From assembly GCF_001424345.1 (NCBI RefSeq), contig NZ_LMPF01000010.1, positions 940 to 59,998 of the forward strand: 59,059 nucleotides of DNA. The letters run 5' to 3'. The translations under genes were made by a program, and so were the position numbers. Below the pieces are notes generated by a model. That model saw nothing but the letters and a program-made list of their open reading frames with translations, had not been told where the DNA came from and searched no databases. Source of the stretch: Burkholderia sp. Leaf177. Lineage in GTDB: Bacteria > Pseudomonadota > Gammaproteobacteria > Burkholderiales > Burkholderiaceae. Numbering within the stretch: the stretch's first letter is position 1; every line of letters begins with the position of its first letter. Of the stretch, positions 40,515 through 49,852 are shown piece by piece.

Positions 40515-41570
40515 TCACTCCTCCTCTTCATCCGAATGCGGGCTTGCGAGACTCCGCCACAACAGCACCGGAATGATCAGCGTGAACACGATCACCTCTT
40601 TATAAGCGCTCGCCCAGAACGACGAATACGATTCCAGCAATCCGACCAGCAGCGACCCGGCCGCCGCGAGCGGATAACTGACCAGGCCGCCCACGATCGC
40701 GCCCACGAATCCCTTCAGGCCGATAAGAAACCCCGAGTCGTAATAGATGGTCGTGATCGGCGCGACGAGGATGCCGCAGAGCGCGCCCAGGCCGGCTGCG
40801 AGCGTAAAGGCAAGCCGTCCAGCCTGCGTTGTGCCGATGCCCACCAGACGCGCGCCAAGCCGGTTCACGGAGGTTGCGCGCAACGCTTTGCCGGAGATGG
40901 TTTTATCGAAGTAAAAGTACAGCGCGACGATCAGCACGACCGCCGTAGCGACCACCCAGATGCTCTGCCCGGAGATGGAAACGCTGCCGAGGTTGAAGGT
41001 GGCATCGGAGAAAGCGGTCGTGCGCGATCCTTCCGCGCCGAACATGACGAGGCCCAGGCCGACCATCGCGAAATGCACGGCGACCGCCACGATCAACAGC
41101 AACAACGTGCTGGCTTCAGCGATCGGCTCATACGCCAGCCGATACACAAACGGTCCCATCGGAATCACGATCAGCAAGGTCAATGCGATTTGCGCCAGCA
41201 TGGGCAACGGCTGGGCCGCGACGCTGCGCGTGAGCGCATATACGGCGACCGGAAACAGCACATATTTGCCCGCCAGAATCGCAAGCGTCCGCGCGATCTG
41301 CCGGTGCCGGGAAGGATGCCGCGCGATCCCCGCAATCTCCGCTACAAAGCATCCCAACCCCATCGCGATAAGCAGCCAGCACGTCGCCGGCAGCTTCTGC
41401 GTTTGCAGCGCGGCGAGTGTCAACGCGCCGTACGCCACGAACTCGCCTTGCGGGATGAAGATGACACGCGTCACCGAAAACACCAGGACCAGCGCGAGCG
41501 CGAGCAACGCGTAGATTGCGCCTGTGGTGATGCCGTCTTGCGCGAGGATCGCCGCAATCGATAAGTCCAT
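40515..41570 (-). CDS. livH: HAAT-family ABC permease LivH
   Basis: The 351-residue inner-membrane permease starts MDLSIAAILAQDGITTGAIYALLALALVLVFSVTRVIFIPQGEFVAYGA, the hallmark LivH N-terminus. The ATG at 41570 has AGAGGAAGT in front; the longer frame is not supported. It is longer than a typical LivH (about 290-310), with an extra region between residues 60 and 130. It lies 142 bp after the first binding-protein gene and four bases before livMG. Confidence 0.9.
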   Translation of the reverse strand: MDLSIAAILAQDGITTGAIYALLALALVLVFSVTRVIFIPQGEFVAYGALTLAALQTQKLPATCWLLIAMGLGCFVAEIAGIARHPSRHRQIARTLAILAGKYVLFPVAVYALTRSVAAQPLPMLAQIALTLLIVIPMGPFVYRLAYEPIAEASTLLLLIVAVAVHFAMVGLGLVMFGAEGSRTTAFSDATFNLGSVSISGQSIWVVATAVVLIVALYFYFDKTISGKALRATSVNRLGARLVGIGTTQAGRLAFTLAAGLGALCGILVAPITTIYYDSGFLIGLKGFVGAIVGGLVSYPLAAAGSLLVGLLESYSSFWASAYKEVIVFTLIIPVLLWRSLASPHSDEEEE

Positions 41571-41712
41571 ACTTCCTCTTTGAGAACATTCTGAAAAATG
41601 GGCCACCGGAATGCCGGCCACCGGATTGCCGGCCACTGGCTCGACCCATCGAAACGTAAAAACTCCGGAACGCTAACGCGCCAAATTACGGCCGCGCTAG
41701 CCTTCGACAAGG

Positions 41713-42876
41713 TCAGTCGTTCTGCACTTTCCACTTGCCATCGACGATCTGCACCATCACGCGCGCGCGATTGTCGAGGCCGTTGTGATCGGCGGGCGTG
41801 GTGTTCATCACGCCATGCGCGAGCGGCAAGTCCTTGAGGTTTTCAAGCGCGTTGCGCAGCGCCACGCGGAACGCCTCAGTGCCGGGTTGAGCGGTCTTGA
41901 GCGCTTCGCCAATGGCCCGTTGAAGCATCTGTCCAGCGTCCCATGAGTGGCCGCCAAACGTCGATACCGAACCCACGCCATAAGCCTTCTCATACGCCGC
42001 CTTGTACGCGAGCGCGGACTTCTTCACGGGATTGCTATCCGGTAACTGATCAGCCACGAGAATGGGACCGGCTGGCAGCAATTCGCCATCGCAATCCTTG
42101 CCGCAAACGCGCAGGAAGTCGTTGTTCGCCACGCCGTGCGTCTGATAAACCTTGCCCTTGTAGCCGCGCTCCTTCAGCGCCTTTGCCGGCAAAGCCGATG
42201 GCGTTCCCGCGCCCGCGATCAACACCGCATCCGGATTCGCGCTCAGCGTCTTGAGCACCTGACCCGTGACGGAAGTATCGGTGCGCGCGAAACGCTCGTT
42301 CGCGACGATCTTCAATTTATGCGCGGCCGCGGCGGTGTTGAACACGCTATACCAGCCGTCACCATAAGCATCCGCGAAGCCGATGAAACCCACCGTCTTC
42401 ACGCCATGCTTCTCCATATAGTCGGCGATGGCATCGGCCATCAAGCTATCGTTTTGCGGCGTCTTGAATGCCCACGTGCGCTTGGCGTCCATCGGCGAAA
42501 TGATTGCAGCCGATGCCGCCATGGAGATCATCGGCGTCTTGCTCTGGCTCGCGGGATCGAGCATGGCGAGCGAGTTCGGCGTGACCGTGGAACCGACGAT
42601 GGCATCGACATGATCTTCATCGATCAGCTTGCGCGTGTTTTGCACGGCGCGGCTGGTATCCGATCCGTCATCGAGAACGATGTACTCCACCGATTTGCCG
42701 CCAATCTCCTTCGGCCACAACGCGACGGTGTTTTTCTCCGGAATGCCAAGCGATGCCGCCGGCCCCGTCGCCGATAACGTCACGCCAATCTTCACCTGCG
42801 CCGCCGCCCCAGTCGCGCCCAACGCGAGCGCAACGCCGAGCACTGCGCACGTGAGCTGCCCTTTGATCATTTTCAT
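41713..42876 (-). CDS. HAAT ABC binding protein, paralogue 1
   Basis: This 387-residue periplasmic binding protein has a signal peptide ending near GAAAQ, then VKIGVTLSATGPAASLGIPEKNTVALWPKE. A conserved VCGKDC pair suggests a disulfide. The start ATG 42876 has GGAGACGATG just before it. It is closely similar along its whole length to the next upstream gene (43040-44206). It probably feeds the adjacent LivH/LivMG/LivF transporter; the ligand is unknown, and the family includes amino-acid and aromatic-acid binders. Confidence 0.9.
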   Translation of the reverse strand: MKMIKGQLTCAVLGVALALGATGAAAQVKIGVTLSATGPAASLGIPEKNTVALWPKEIGGKSVEYIVLDDGSDTSRAVQNTRKLIDEDHVDAIVGSTVTPNSLAMLDPASQSKTPMISMAASAAIISPMDAKRTWAFKTPQNDSLMADAIADYMEKHGVKTVGFIGFADAYGDGWYSVFNTAAAAHKLKIVANERFARTDTSVTGQVLKTLSANPDAVLIAGAGTPSALPAKALKERGYKGKVYQTHGVANNDFLRVCGKDCDGELLPAGPILVADQLPDSNPVKKSALAYKAAYEKAYGVGSVSTFGGHSWDAGQMLQRAIGEALKTAQPGTEAFRVALRNALENLKDLPLAHGVMNTTPADHNGLDNRARVMVQIVDGKWKVQND

Positions 42877-42977
42877 TGCATCGTCTCCAGACGCTATGCC
42901 GTCGCGCACGCCGTGTGCGTTCGGGCGAGTTGTTATAAATCGTTGAGCGATCTTTGGCTCATTGCCGCTCAATCCAC

Positions 42978-43006
42978 AAAAAAAGGCGCGTTCGAAGCAA
43001 CGCGCC
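42978..43006 (-). terminator. Terminator between the two binding-protein genes
   Basis: GGCGCGTT (42985-42992) and AACGCGCC (42999-43006) form the stem. In the minus direction the hairpin is followed by three to seven T/A-paired bases (plus A-run 42978-42984). It would separate or attenuate the upstream binding-protein transcript. Confidence 0.8.
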
Positions 43007-43039
43007 TTTGATCGGTTCTTATAGTCGTGTTGGCTACCG

Positions 43040-44206
43040 TCAGTCTTTGACGAGCTTCCACTGACCACCGACGATCTCAACCATCACGCGCGCGCGTTGA
43101 TCGAGTCCCGAGTGATCGGCTTCGCTCATGTTGAAGATACCGTGCGATCCAGCCAGATCCTTCGTGCTTTCTATAGCCGCGCGCAATGCTTCGCGGAAGG
43201 CTTGCGAACCCGGCTGCCCCGCTTTCAACGCAATAGGAATGGCCCGCTGCAACAACAGCCCGGCGTCCCACGCATGACCACCGAACGTGGATACAGAACC
43301 TGCGCCATAAGCGCCTTCATAAGCCTGCTTATAAGTCAGCGCGGACTTCTTGACGGGATTCGAATCGGGCAATTGCGATGCAACCAGCAAAGGCCCCGCC
43401 GGCAGGAACGTGCCCTCGCAATCCTTGCCGCACACACGCAGGAAGTCGTTGTTCGCCACGCCGTGCGTCTGATAAATCTTGCCCTTGTAGCCCCGCTCTT
43501 TCAGCGTTTTTTGCGGCAACGCGGCCGGCGTACCCGCGCCTGCGATCAACACCGCGTCCGGGTTCTGCGACATCGCCTTCAAAACCTGTCCTGTCACCGA
43601 TGCGTCGTTACGAGCGAACCGCTCATTCGCCACGACCTTGATCTTGGCGAGATCGGCGGCCTTGGTGAACTCCTTGAACCAGCTTTCGCCATACGCGTCG
43701 CTAAAACCAATGAACGCTACCGATTTAACACCATGATTGGACATATGCGTGGCAATTGCCGTCGCCATCAATATGTCGTTCTGCGGCGTCTTGAATACCC
43801 AGGCGCGCTTTGCATCCATGGGTTCCACGATGGTCGCGGCAGCTGCCATCGATATCATTGGCGTGCTCGTTTCCGATGCAACGTCGATCATGGCCAGCGA
43901 ATTAGGCACTACGGTAGAACCAATCAAAGCATCGACATGATCTTCACTTGTCAGCTTGCGTGCGTTCTTTACGGCTTGCGTGGAATCCGTGGCGTCATCG
44001 AGCACGATGTACTGCATCTTCTGCCCGGCGATCTCTTTCGGCAGTAATGCGATGGTGTTCTTTTCCGGAATTCCCAGCGATGCAGCCGGGCCGGTTGCGG
44101 ACAGCGTCACCCCGATTTTTACGTCTGCGAAAGCTTGCGTGCTGATAGCTGCGGATGCGCTCGCGGCGAATAACGCCGCCGAGATCCAGCGTAAAGCCAA
44201 CTTCAT
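43040..44206 (-). CDS. HAAT ABC binding protein, paralogue 2
   Basis: This 388-residue binding protein has a signal peptide (cleavage near AFA, about residue 27) and VKIGVTLSATGPAASLGIPEKNTIALLPKE. It shares most residues with paralogue 1, including QTHGVANNDFLRVCGKDC and VSTFGGHAWDAG, so the pair arose by tandem duplication. Different residues (MQYIVLDDATDST versus VEYIVLDDGSDTS) suggest modest specificity change. It has its own promoter and palindromic operator upstream and a terminator downstream, so it can be expressed in excess over the transporter. Confidence 0.9.
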   Translation of the reverse strand: MKLALRWISAALFAASASAAISTQAFADVKIGVTLSATGPAASLGIPEKNTIALLPKEIAGQKMQYIVLDDATDSTQAVKNARKLTSEDHVDALIGSTVVPNSLAMIDVASETSTPMISMAAAATIVEPMDAKRAWVFKTPQNDILMATAIATHMSNHGVKSVAFIGFSDAYGESWFKEFTKAADLAKIKVVANERFARNDASVTGQVLKAMSQNPDAVLIAGAGTPAALPQKTLKERGYKGKIYQTHGVANNDFLRVCGKDCEGTFLPAGPLLVASQLPDSNPVKKSALTYKQAYEGAYGAGSVSTFGGHAWDAGLLLQRAIPIALKAGQPGSQAFREALRAAIESTKDLAGSHGIFNMSEADHSGLDQRARVMVEIVGGQWKLVKD

Positions 44207-44261
44207 TGATATACCCCGTAATGTGATTATTCACTGCCCGCGATTTTACGGTTTTTATATC

Positions 44262-44277
44262 CCGACCACGCGGTCGG
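44262..44277. promoter_or_regulatory. Palindromic operator-like site (TetR style)
   Basis: CCGACC (44262-44267) and GGTCGG (44272-44277) are perfect inverted arms around ACGC. They sit between the predicted -10 and the start of the binding-protein gene. The A/GACCGACC-type palindrome resembles TetR-family operators; the regulator is not encoded nearby. Confidence 0.5.
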
Positions 44278-44285
44278 TTAATGCG

Positions 44286-44315
44286 AGTGTAGCGGACTGA
44301 GGCCGCATGGGGCAA
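44286..44315 (-). promoter_or_regulatory. Sigma70-like promoter of binding-protein paralogue 2
   Basis: On the minus strand, TTGCCC (44315-44310) and TACACT (44291-44286) are separated by 18 bases, about 80 bases before the ATG at 44206 and next to the palindrome. Confidence 0.5.
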
Positions 44316-44465
44316 GGGTTTTGAAGGGTTTGACGATTGCAAACGTGTGCTCTACCACGCTATAGAAAATGCGCGGGAAAACCCGAATGAAATCGAATGA
44401 ATAAATGGAGAAACCGAGAATGGCTTCGGGCGAAAGACAAGTCGATATAAACGCGAAGCACAAAT

Positions 44466-44499
44466 AAAAAGCGCTGTTGGAATCATCCAACAGCGCTTT
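44466..44499 (-). terminator. Terminator of the second liv operon
   Basis: A perfect 14-bp stem, AAAGCGCTGTTGGA (44468-44481) with TCCAACAGCGCTTT (44486-44499), has a four-base loop. In the minus direction five T end the structure. It lies about 230 bp after the livM stop. Confidence 0.85.
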
Positions 44500-44725
44500 C
44501 GGTCGGGCACTTGATGCCTCGTTGTCTCCTCGTTCTCCACCTCAAAAATTCGGGTGCTGCAGAACTGAAACGGATATTAGATTGCGCAACGAATACCGAC
44601 AACCTAGCATTTACCCTAGTGGTGCACGAAAGCACCTTAATTGGGCGTTTATCGGTCCAAAGAAGGATTAGGCGCGCTAAAGCCGTTAATCGTTCGGATC
44701 GCCAACTAACGTCCATCACATCAAA

Positions 44726-45700
44726 CTATCCGCGTAACGGACGAACCTTCGCGATTATCTCGCCCACAATTCCGCGCCTGAAGAGCAGCACGCACGCTAT
44801 GAAGATCAGCCCGGTCACGATCGTCACCGACTCGCCCAGCGAATTGAACCAGTCGATGCCGGTAAGCCGCGTCAAACCGCTGCCGATATCGCCGAGACGA
44901 TTTTCCAGCGCGACGATTATGAACGCGCCGAGCAACGGCCCGAACATGGTGCTCATGCCGCCGACCAGCGTCATCAACACTACGAGACCCGACATGGTCC
45001 AGTAGGCGTCGCCGAGTGTTTCGAAACCGAGTATCAGCGTTTGCAGCGCGCCGGCGAGTCCGGCAAGTCCCGCCGACAACACGAACGCCAGCAGCTTGAA
45101 ACGCGACGTGTCATAACCCAGCGAGATGGCGCGCGGTTCGTTCTCCTTGATTGCAATCAACACCTGGCCAAACGGCGAATGCACGATCCGCACGATAAAC
45201 CCGAACGCCAGCACCATTACCACCAGCACGATGTAATAGAGCGTCAGGTCGGAACTGAGGCTGACTGCGCCAAATAACTTGCCGCGCGGCACGCCTTGAA
45301 GACCGTCTTCACCATGCGTGAACGGCGCCTGCAGGAACACGAAGTAGACCATCTGCGCGAGAGCGAGCGTGACCATCGCGAAGTAGATGCCCTGGCGGCG
45401 GATCGCAAATAAACCGACGATCAAACCCAGCAGCGTCGCAATCGCCGTCCCCGCAATCACGCCGAGTTCCGGCGTGAAGCCGAGCGTCTGGATGGCGTAA
45501 CCCGCCGTGTAACCGGCACTAGCCAGGAACATCGCGTGACCGAAAGAGAGCAAGCCCGTATAACCGATCAACAAGTTGAACGCCGCCGCGAACAACGCGA
45601 AGCACAGCACCTTCATCATGAAGACGGGATAAACGCCCAGGAACGGCGCCGCGATCAAGCCGGCCAGCAATACGCCGTAGAGTACTTTTCTCAACATCAT
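44726..45700 (-). CDS. livM: HAAT-family ABC permease LivM
   Basis: The 324-residue permease has LIGYTGLLSFGHAMFLASAGY, IRRQGIYFAMVTLALAQMVYFVF and the cytosolic coupling loop around ENEPRAISLGYD, all LivM features. The start at ATG 45700 is preceded by AAGGAAAA and overlaps the livH stop by four bases; the ATG at 45697 is an equal alternative. The longer frame upstream is a shadow of livH. Confidence 0.92.
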   Translation of the reverse strand: MMLRKVLYGVLLAGLIAAPFLGVYPVFMMKVLCFALFAAAFNLLIGYTGLLSFGHAMFLASAGYTAGYAIQTLGFTPELGVIAGTAIATLLGLIVGLFAIRRQGIYFAMVTLALAQMVYFVFLQAPFTHGEDGLQGVPRGKLFGAVSLSSDLTLYYIVLVVMVLAFGFIVRIVHSPFGQVLIAIKENEPRAISLGYDTSRFKLLAFVLSAGLAGLAGALQTLILGFETLGDAYWTMSGLVVLMTLVGGMSTMFGPLLGAFIIVALENRLGDIGSGLTRLTGIDWFNSLGESVTIVTGLIFIACVLLFRRGIVGEIIAKVRPLRG

Positions 45701-46581
45701 TTTTCCTTGCCGAAAAGTCCCGCCGGGCGCACGAGCAGCACCAGCGCCATGATGACGAAGACGACCGTCGCGGACGCTTCCGGATAGAACACGCGCGTGA
45801 GGCCTTCGATCACGCCGAGGCCGAGGCCTGTGAGTATCGAGCCCATGATGGAACCCATCCCGCCGATAACCACGACCGCGAAAACGGTGATGATCATCGA
45901 CTGGCCCATCAGCGGCGAGACCTGGATCACAGGCGCGGCAAGTACGCCGGCAAACGCCGCGAGCGCTACGCCGAAACCGTAGGTGAGTGTGACCATCAAG
46001 GGCACGTTGACGCCGAACGCCTCGACCATCTTCGGGTTCTCGGTGCCCGCGCGAAGATAGGCGCCGAGCCGCGTTTTCTCGATGACGAACCACGTCGCAA
46101 AACACACCACCAGCGACGCCACCACCACCCACGCGCGATAATTCGGCAAATACATGAAGCCGAGATTCGTGGCGCCAGCGAGCAACGAAGGGACATCGTA
46201 GGGCTGCCCCGATGATCCGTACACCGAACGAAACACGCCTTCAATCACGAGCGTCAGGCCGAACGTGAGCAAAAGACCATAAAGATGATCGAGCTTGTAA
46301 AGCCAGCGCAACATGGTGCGTTCAATCACGATACCGAACACGCCCACTATCACCGGCGCGAGCACGAGCATTGCCCAGTACGGCACATTGAAATACGAGA
46401 AACCCATCCACGTGAGCATTGCACCCAGCATGAACAACGCGCCGTGCGCAAAGTTGATCACGTTAAGCAGGCCGAAGATCACTGCGAGGCCCAGGCTCAG
46501 GATGGCGTAGAAAGAACCGTTCACCAGTCCGAGCAGCAACTGGCTCATCATCGCCGCGAGCGGAATGCCAAAAATTTCCAT
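45697..46581 (-). CDS. livH: HAAT-family ABC permease LivH
   Basis: The 294-residue permease begins MEIFGIPLAAMMSQLLLGLVNGSFYAILSLGLAVIFGLLNVINFAHGALFMLGA, the standard LivH N-terminus. The start ATG 46581 is chosen over the extended frame because of conservation. It is coupled to livM by overlap and follows the binding-protein gene by 114 bp. Confidence 0.92.
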   Translation of the reverse strand: MEIFGIPLAAMMSQLLLGLVNGSFYAILSLGLAVIFGLLNVINFAHGALFMLGAMLTWMGFSYFNVPYWAMLVLAPVIVGVFGIVIERTMLRWLYKLDHLYGLLLTFGLTLVIEGVFRSVYGSSGQPYDVPSLLAGATNLGFMYLPNYRAWVVVASLVVCFATWFVIEKTRLGAYLRAGTENPKMVEAFGVNVPLMVTLTYGFGVALAAFAGVLAAPVIQVSPLMGQSMIITVFAVVVIGGMGSIMGSILTGLGLGVIEGLTRVFYPEASATVVFVIMALVLLVRPAGLFGKEK

Positions 46582-46695
46582 TGAACCTGCCGTCAAAGGT
46601 GTTTCGACGCATGCCGCCCCGCGGGACGCCATGCGTCGATCGATCATGCGGACTCACGCCAGGCGCAAATCCGCAAAGCGGTCATTGCCGGCCGC

Positions 46696-47919
46696 TTATT
46701 TCCACAACGCGCAGCGCGATTCAGCTTTGGTCGCGAACGCCTGGTCACCTGGAATGGTCGCGGTGATCTTGTAGTAATCCCACGGTTCCTTCGATTCCGA
46801 CGGCTTCTTCACTTCCATCAGATACATGTCGTGAATCATGCTGCCGTCGGCGCGGATATAGCCGTTCTGTGTGTAGAAGTCGTTGATCTTCGCCTTGTGC
46901 AACTGGTCCATGACCTTGTCGCTATCCGTCGATCCCGCTGCCTGAACGGCCTTCAGGTACGTGGTCACCGCTGAGTAGTCCGCGGCGTGGAGACTCGTTG
47001 GCATCTTCTTCATCTTCGCAAAGTAACGCTGCGCCCATTTGCGCGTTTCGGCGTCCTTGTTCCAGTACCAGCTGTCCGTTGCCACCAGGCCTTGCGTGGT
47101 TTCGAGTCCCAGGCTGTGGATATCGGTCAGGAAGATCAGCAGCGCAGCGATCTTCATCTGCTTGGTGATCCCGAATTCCTTCGCGGCCTTGATCGAATTG
47201 ATGGTGTCGCCGCCAGCGTTCGCCAGGCCAAGAACCTGCGCCTTCGACCCCTGCGCCTGCAACAAGAACGACGAGAAATCCGATGCCGACAACGGATGGC
47301 GCACCGTGCCGAGCACCTGGCCGCCATTCGCCTTCACCACGTCCGATGTGTTCTTTTCCAGCGCCTTGCCGAACGCGTAATCCGCCGTGAGGAAGTACCA
47401 CGTCTTGCCGCCCTGCTTCGTCACCGCCGAACCGGTGCCCTTGGCAAGCGCCATGGTGTCGTATGCGTAGTGAACCGTGTACGGCGTGCATTGCTCGTTC
47501 GTGAGGTTATCGGCGCCTGCACCAATGTTGATGTACGGAATCTTCTTCTCGCCGGCGACCTGATTCGTCGATAACGCCGTCGCCGAATTCGTCCCGCCGA
47601 TGATCGCATTCACACCATCGCGATCGATCCATTCACGCGCGCGCGACGCCGCAATGTCCGCCTTGTTCTGGTGATCCGCGTAGACCAGTTCGATGGGCTT
47701 GCCATTCACCTTGCCGCCGAAGTCCGCGATTGCCATGCGAATCGCCTCGAGGCCGCCTTGCCCGTCGATATCCGCATAAAGACCCGAAAGGTCCGTGATA
47801 TAGCCGATCTTCACCGTGTCGCCGGCTGCGGCCTGAGCGTTGCCCGCCATCATCGATGCAGTTGCAGTAGCAACAGCCAAACAAATGCCCGAGAGGCGCG
47901 CGAGGGTCTTCTTCTTCAT
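46696..47919 (-). CDS. HAAT ABC binding protein of the second liv operon
   Basis: This 407-residue protein has a Lys-rich signal peptide (MKKKTLARLSG, cleavage near AQAA). Its mature part starts GDTVKIGYITDLSGLYADIDGQGGLEAIRMA. It belongs to the subgroup that resembles binders of aromatic or other carboxylates rather than classic LivJ; the ligand is inferred only loosely. GGAGACTGTA precedes the ATG at 47919. The extended frame upstream is a shadow of livF. Confidence 0.9.
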   Translation of the reverse strand: MKKKTLARLSGICLAVATATASMMAGNAQAAAGDTVKIGYITDLSGLYADIDGQGGLEAIRMAIADFGGKVNGKPIELVYADHQNKADIAASRAREWIDRDGVNAIIGGTNSATALSTNQVAGEKKIPYINIGAGADNLTNEQCTPYTVHYAYDTMALAKGTGSAVTKQGGKTWYFLTADYAFGKALEKNTSDVVKANGGQVLGTVRHPLSASDFSSFLLQAQGSKAQVLGLANAGGDTINSIKAAKEFGITKQMKIAALLIFLTDIHSLGLETTQGLVATDSWYWNKDAETRKWAQRYFAKMKKMPTSLHAADYSAVTTYLKAVQAAGSTDSDKVMDQLHKAKINDFYTQNGYIRADGSMIHDMYLMEVKKPSESKEPWDYYKITATIPGDQAFATKAESRCALWK

Positions 47920-47971
47920 TACAGTCTCCGTTGAGTTGTTTTTCTTGCGGCTGCCGCGTGCCGAACGCGGG

Positions 47972-48733
47972 TCAAACCCCGAGCAATTCGTGCAGCACCG
48001 GCATTTTCGTTTCGAGTTCCCCGGCATTGAAGTGCTCGACAATCTTCCCGTGCTCCATGACATAAAAGCGATCGGCGAGCGGCGCTGCGAAGCGAAAATT
48101 CTGTTCGACCATCACGATCGTGTAACCCCGTCCCTTGAGCATCAGGATCATTCGCGCGAGCGTCTGCACAATCACAGGCGCGAGCCCTTCCGAAATCTCA
48201 TCGAGCAAAAGGAGATTTGCGCCCGTGCGCAGAATGCGCGCCACGGCAAGCATCTGCTGTTCGCCGCCGGACAGACGCGTCCCCTGGCTATGACGGCGTT
48301 CCTTGAGATTGGGGAACATCGAATAGATTTCTTCGATGGACATGGCTTCCTTCGGATTCCCGACTACTGGCGGAAGCATCAGGTTTTCTTCGCATGACAA
48401 GCTCGAGAAAATGCCGCGTTCTTCCGGGCAATACCCCACGCCGTAATGCGCGATCTTGTGCGTCGACATGCCGACCGTCTCATGCCCGCCAATCCGAATC
48501 GATCCCGTGCGCCGTCCCGTCAGGCCCATGATCGCGCGCAACGTGGTCGTGCGGCCCGCGCCATTGCGCCCGAGCAGCGTCACGACTTCGCCACGGTTCA
48601 CTTTCAGATCCACGCCGTGCAGGATATGCGACTCGCCGTACCACGCTTGCGCGCCCACAAGTTCGAGCGCAGGTTCGCCAGCCGATGCATCGCGCGGCTG
48701 TTGCGCCCGGCGTTCTTCCACGATCGTGCTCAT
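47972..48733 (-). CDS. livF: HAAT-family ABC ATPase LivF with altered Walker A
   Basis: This 253-residue ATPase has signature LSGGEQQML and Walker B LLLLDEISEGLAP. Its Walker A reads GRNGAGRT at 55-62, with Arg61 where Lys is normally required. The DNA (CGC codon) supports this. Arg at this position occurs in some LivF-like ATPases, so the protein may still bind ATP, but with the canonical site presumably provided by LivG. The N-terminal 20 residues are a non-conserved extension. It overlaps livG by four bases. Confidence 0.9.
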   Translation of the reverse strand: MSTIVEERRAQQPRDASAGEPALELVGAQAWYGESHILHGVDLKVNRGEVVTLLGRNGAGRTTTLRAIMGLTGRRTGSIRIGGHETVGMSTHKIAHYGVGYCPEERGIFSSLSCEENLMLPPVVGNPKEAMSIEEIYSMFPNLKERRHSQGTRLSGGEQQMLAVARILRTGANLLLLDEISEGLAPVIVQTLARMILMLKGRGYTIVMVEQNFRFAAPLADRFYVMEHGKIVEHFNAGELETKMPVLHELLGV

Positions 48734-49509
48734 GCGTGCGCTCCGGCGAGGGCGGCGTCGGCGCTGCCCATGTAGGCTTCCATCACGAGCGCATTCTTCG
48801 ATACCTCCGCGTAGCTGCCCTCGGCCAGCACTTCGCCGCGTTGCAGGACCGTGATGGTGTCCGAGATCCCGGCGATCACGTTCATGTTGTGCTCGACCAT
48901 CAAGATGGTGCGTCCCACCGATACTTTTTTGATCAGCGCCGTCACGCGGTCCACGTCTTCGTGACCCATGCCTTGCGTGGGTTCATCGAGGAGCATGAGT
49001 TCGGGTTCCATCGAAAGCGTGGTCGCTATTTCGAGCGCGCGTTTGCGGCCATATGAAAGCTCGACCGTGGTGGTATCGGCGAAATCGGTCAGGCCGACTT
49101 GCGTGAGAAGATCCATGGCGCGGTCGTTAAGTTCGTTGAGCACACGCTCGCTTTTCCAGAATTTGAACGATGTCCCAAGCGATCGCTGCAAACCAATACG
49201 TACGTTCTGCATGACCGTCAGATGCGGAAATACAGCAGAAATCTGAAACGACCGGATCACGCCGCGCCGCGCAATCTGCGCGGGACGTTCACGCGTGATG
49301 TCGGCGCCATTAAAGACGATCTGACCCGCAGTGGGTTCGAGAAACTTGGTGAGGAGGTTGAAGCACGTGGTTTTGCCGGCGCCATTGGGACCGATCAATG
49401 CGTGGATGGAACCGCGGCGCACACGCAGGTTCACGTCGTTCACGGCGGTGAAGCCTTTGAATTCTTTTGTCAGGCCGCGGGTTTCCAGAATCGTGTCGCC
49501 GAGAATCAT
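48730..49509 (-). CDS. livG: HAAT-family ABC ATPase LivG
   Basis: The 259-residue ATPase has a canonical Walker A GPNGAGKT at 40-47 and the LivG insertion with PAQIARRGVIRSFQISAVFPHLTV. Its signature region is ELSYGRKRALEIATTL, a LSGGQ variant, and its Walker B is LMLLDEPTQGMG. It is the first gene of the second liv operon. It pairs with the Arg-containing LivF to form the heterodimeric motor. Confidence 0.92.
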   Translation of the reverse strand: MILGDTILETRGLTKEFKGFTAVNDVNLRVRRGSIHALIGPNGAGKTTCFNLLTKFLEPTAGQIVFNGADITRERPAQIARRGVIRSFQISAVFPHLTVMQNVRIGLQRSLGTSFKFWKSERVLNELNDRAMDLLTQVGLTDFADTTTVELSYGRKRALEIATTLSMEPELMLLDEPTQGMGHEDVDRVTALIKKVSVGRTILMVEHNMNVIAGISDTITVLQRGEVLAEGSYAEVSKNALVMEAYMGSADAALAGAHA

Positions 49510-49852
49510 GTCCCCTTCCGTGCTTGGTTTGAGCCTCTTTCGCCCGGGCTTGTTTCAGCTTCAACAGAGCACGCTTTTGGCGCATGCCATTGGTGCCCGA
49601 TTCGTTCGCGCGGGTGCCTTAACCTGGATAAGTGCTGCAGTGCTGGCGTTGTGCCGGCTTGCATCTGCGGCGCTTTTTGCGTGCCGCACAACGCTCGTGC
49701 AGACGTGCGGCACATCAAAGACGTCCGGGGTATTGTCGCGCCAATGATGCAGCGCAATCATCGGGATTTGCACTTAGTTTGGCGCTTGTTTTCTCAGCAA
49801 AATTGCTCGATTGGTCGATCAATGCGCGTTACTGAACATATCGATGCCATGT
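49510..49852. other. Promoter region of the second liv operon
   Basis: This 343-bp gap between GMC oxidoreductase and livG (both minus strand) contains a perfect 9-bp inverted repeat at 49681-49713. No protein gene was found. No confident -35/-10 pair could be fixed. Confidence 0.5.
49681..49713. promoter_or_regulatory. Inverted repeat upstream of livGF
   Basis: GTGCCGCAC (49681-49689) and GTGCGGCAC (49705-49713) are perfect inverted arms with a 15-bp spacer, about 175-205 bp upstream of the livG start. It may be an operator or leader hairpin. Confidence 0.4.

Larger units (their letters stand above)
44207..44725. other. Intergenic region between the two liv operons
   Basis: This 519-bp gap holds the promoter and palindrome of the binding-protein gene (right after 44206) and the terminator of the second liv operon (44466-44499). 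The remaining 44500-44725 shows no supported feature; it lies in the 3' end of the livM transcript. Confidence 0.7.
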
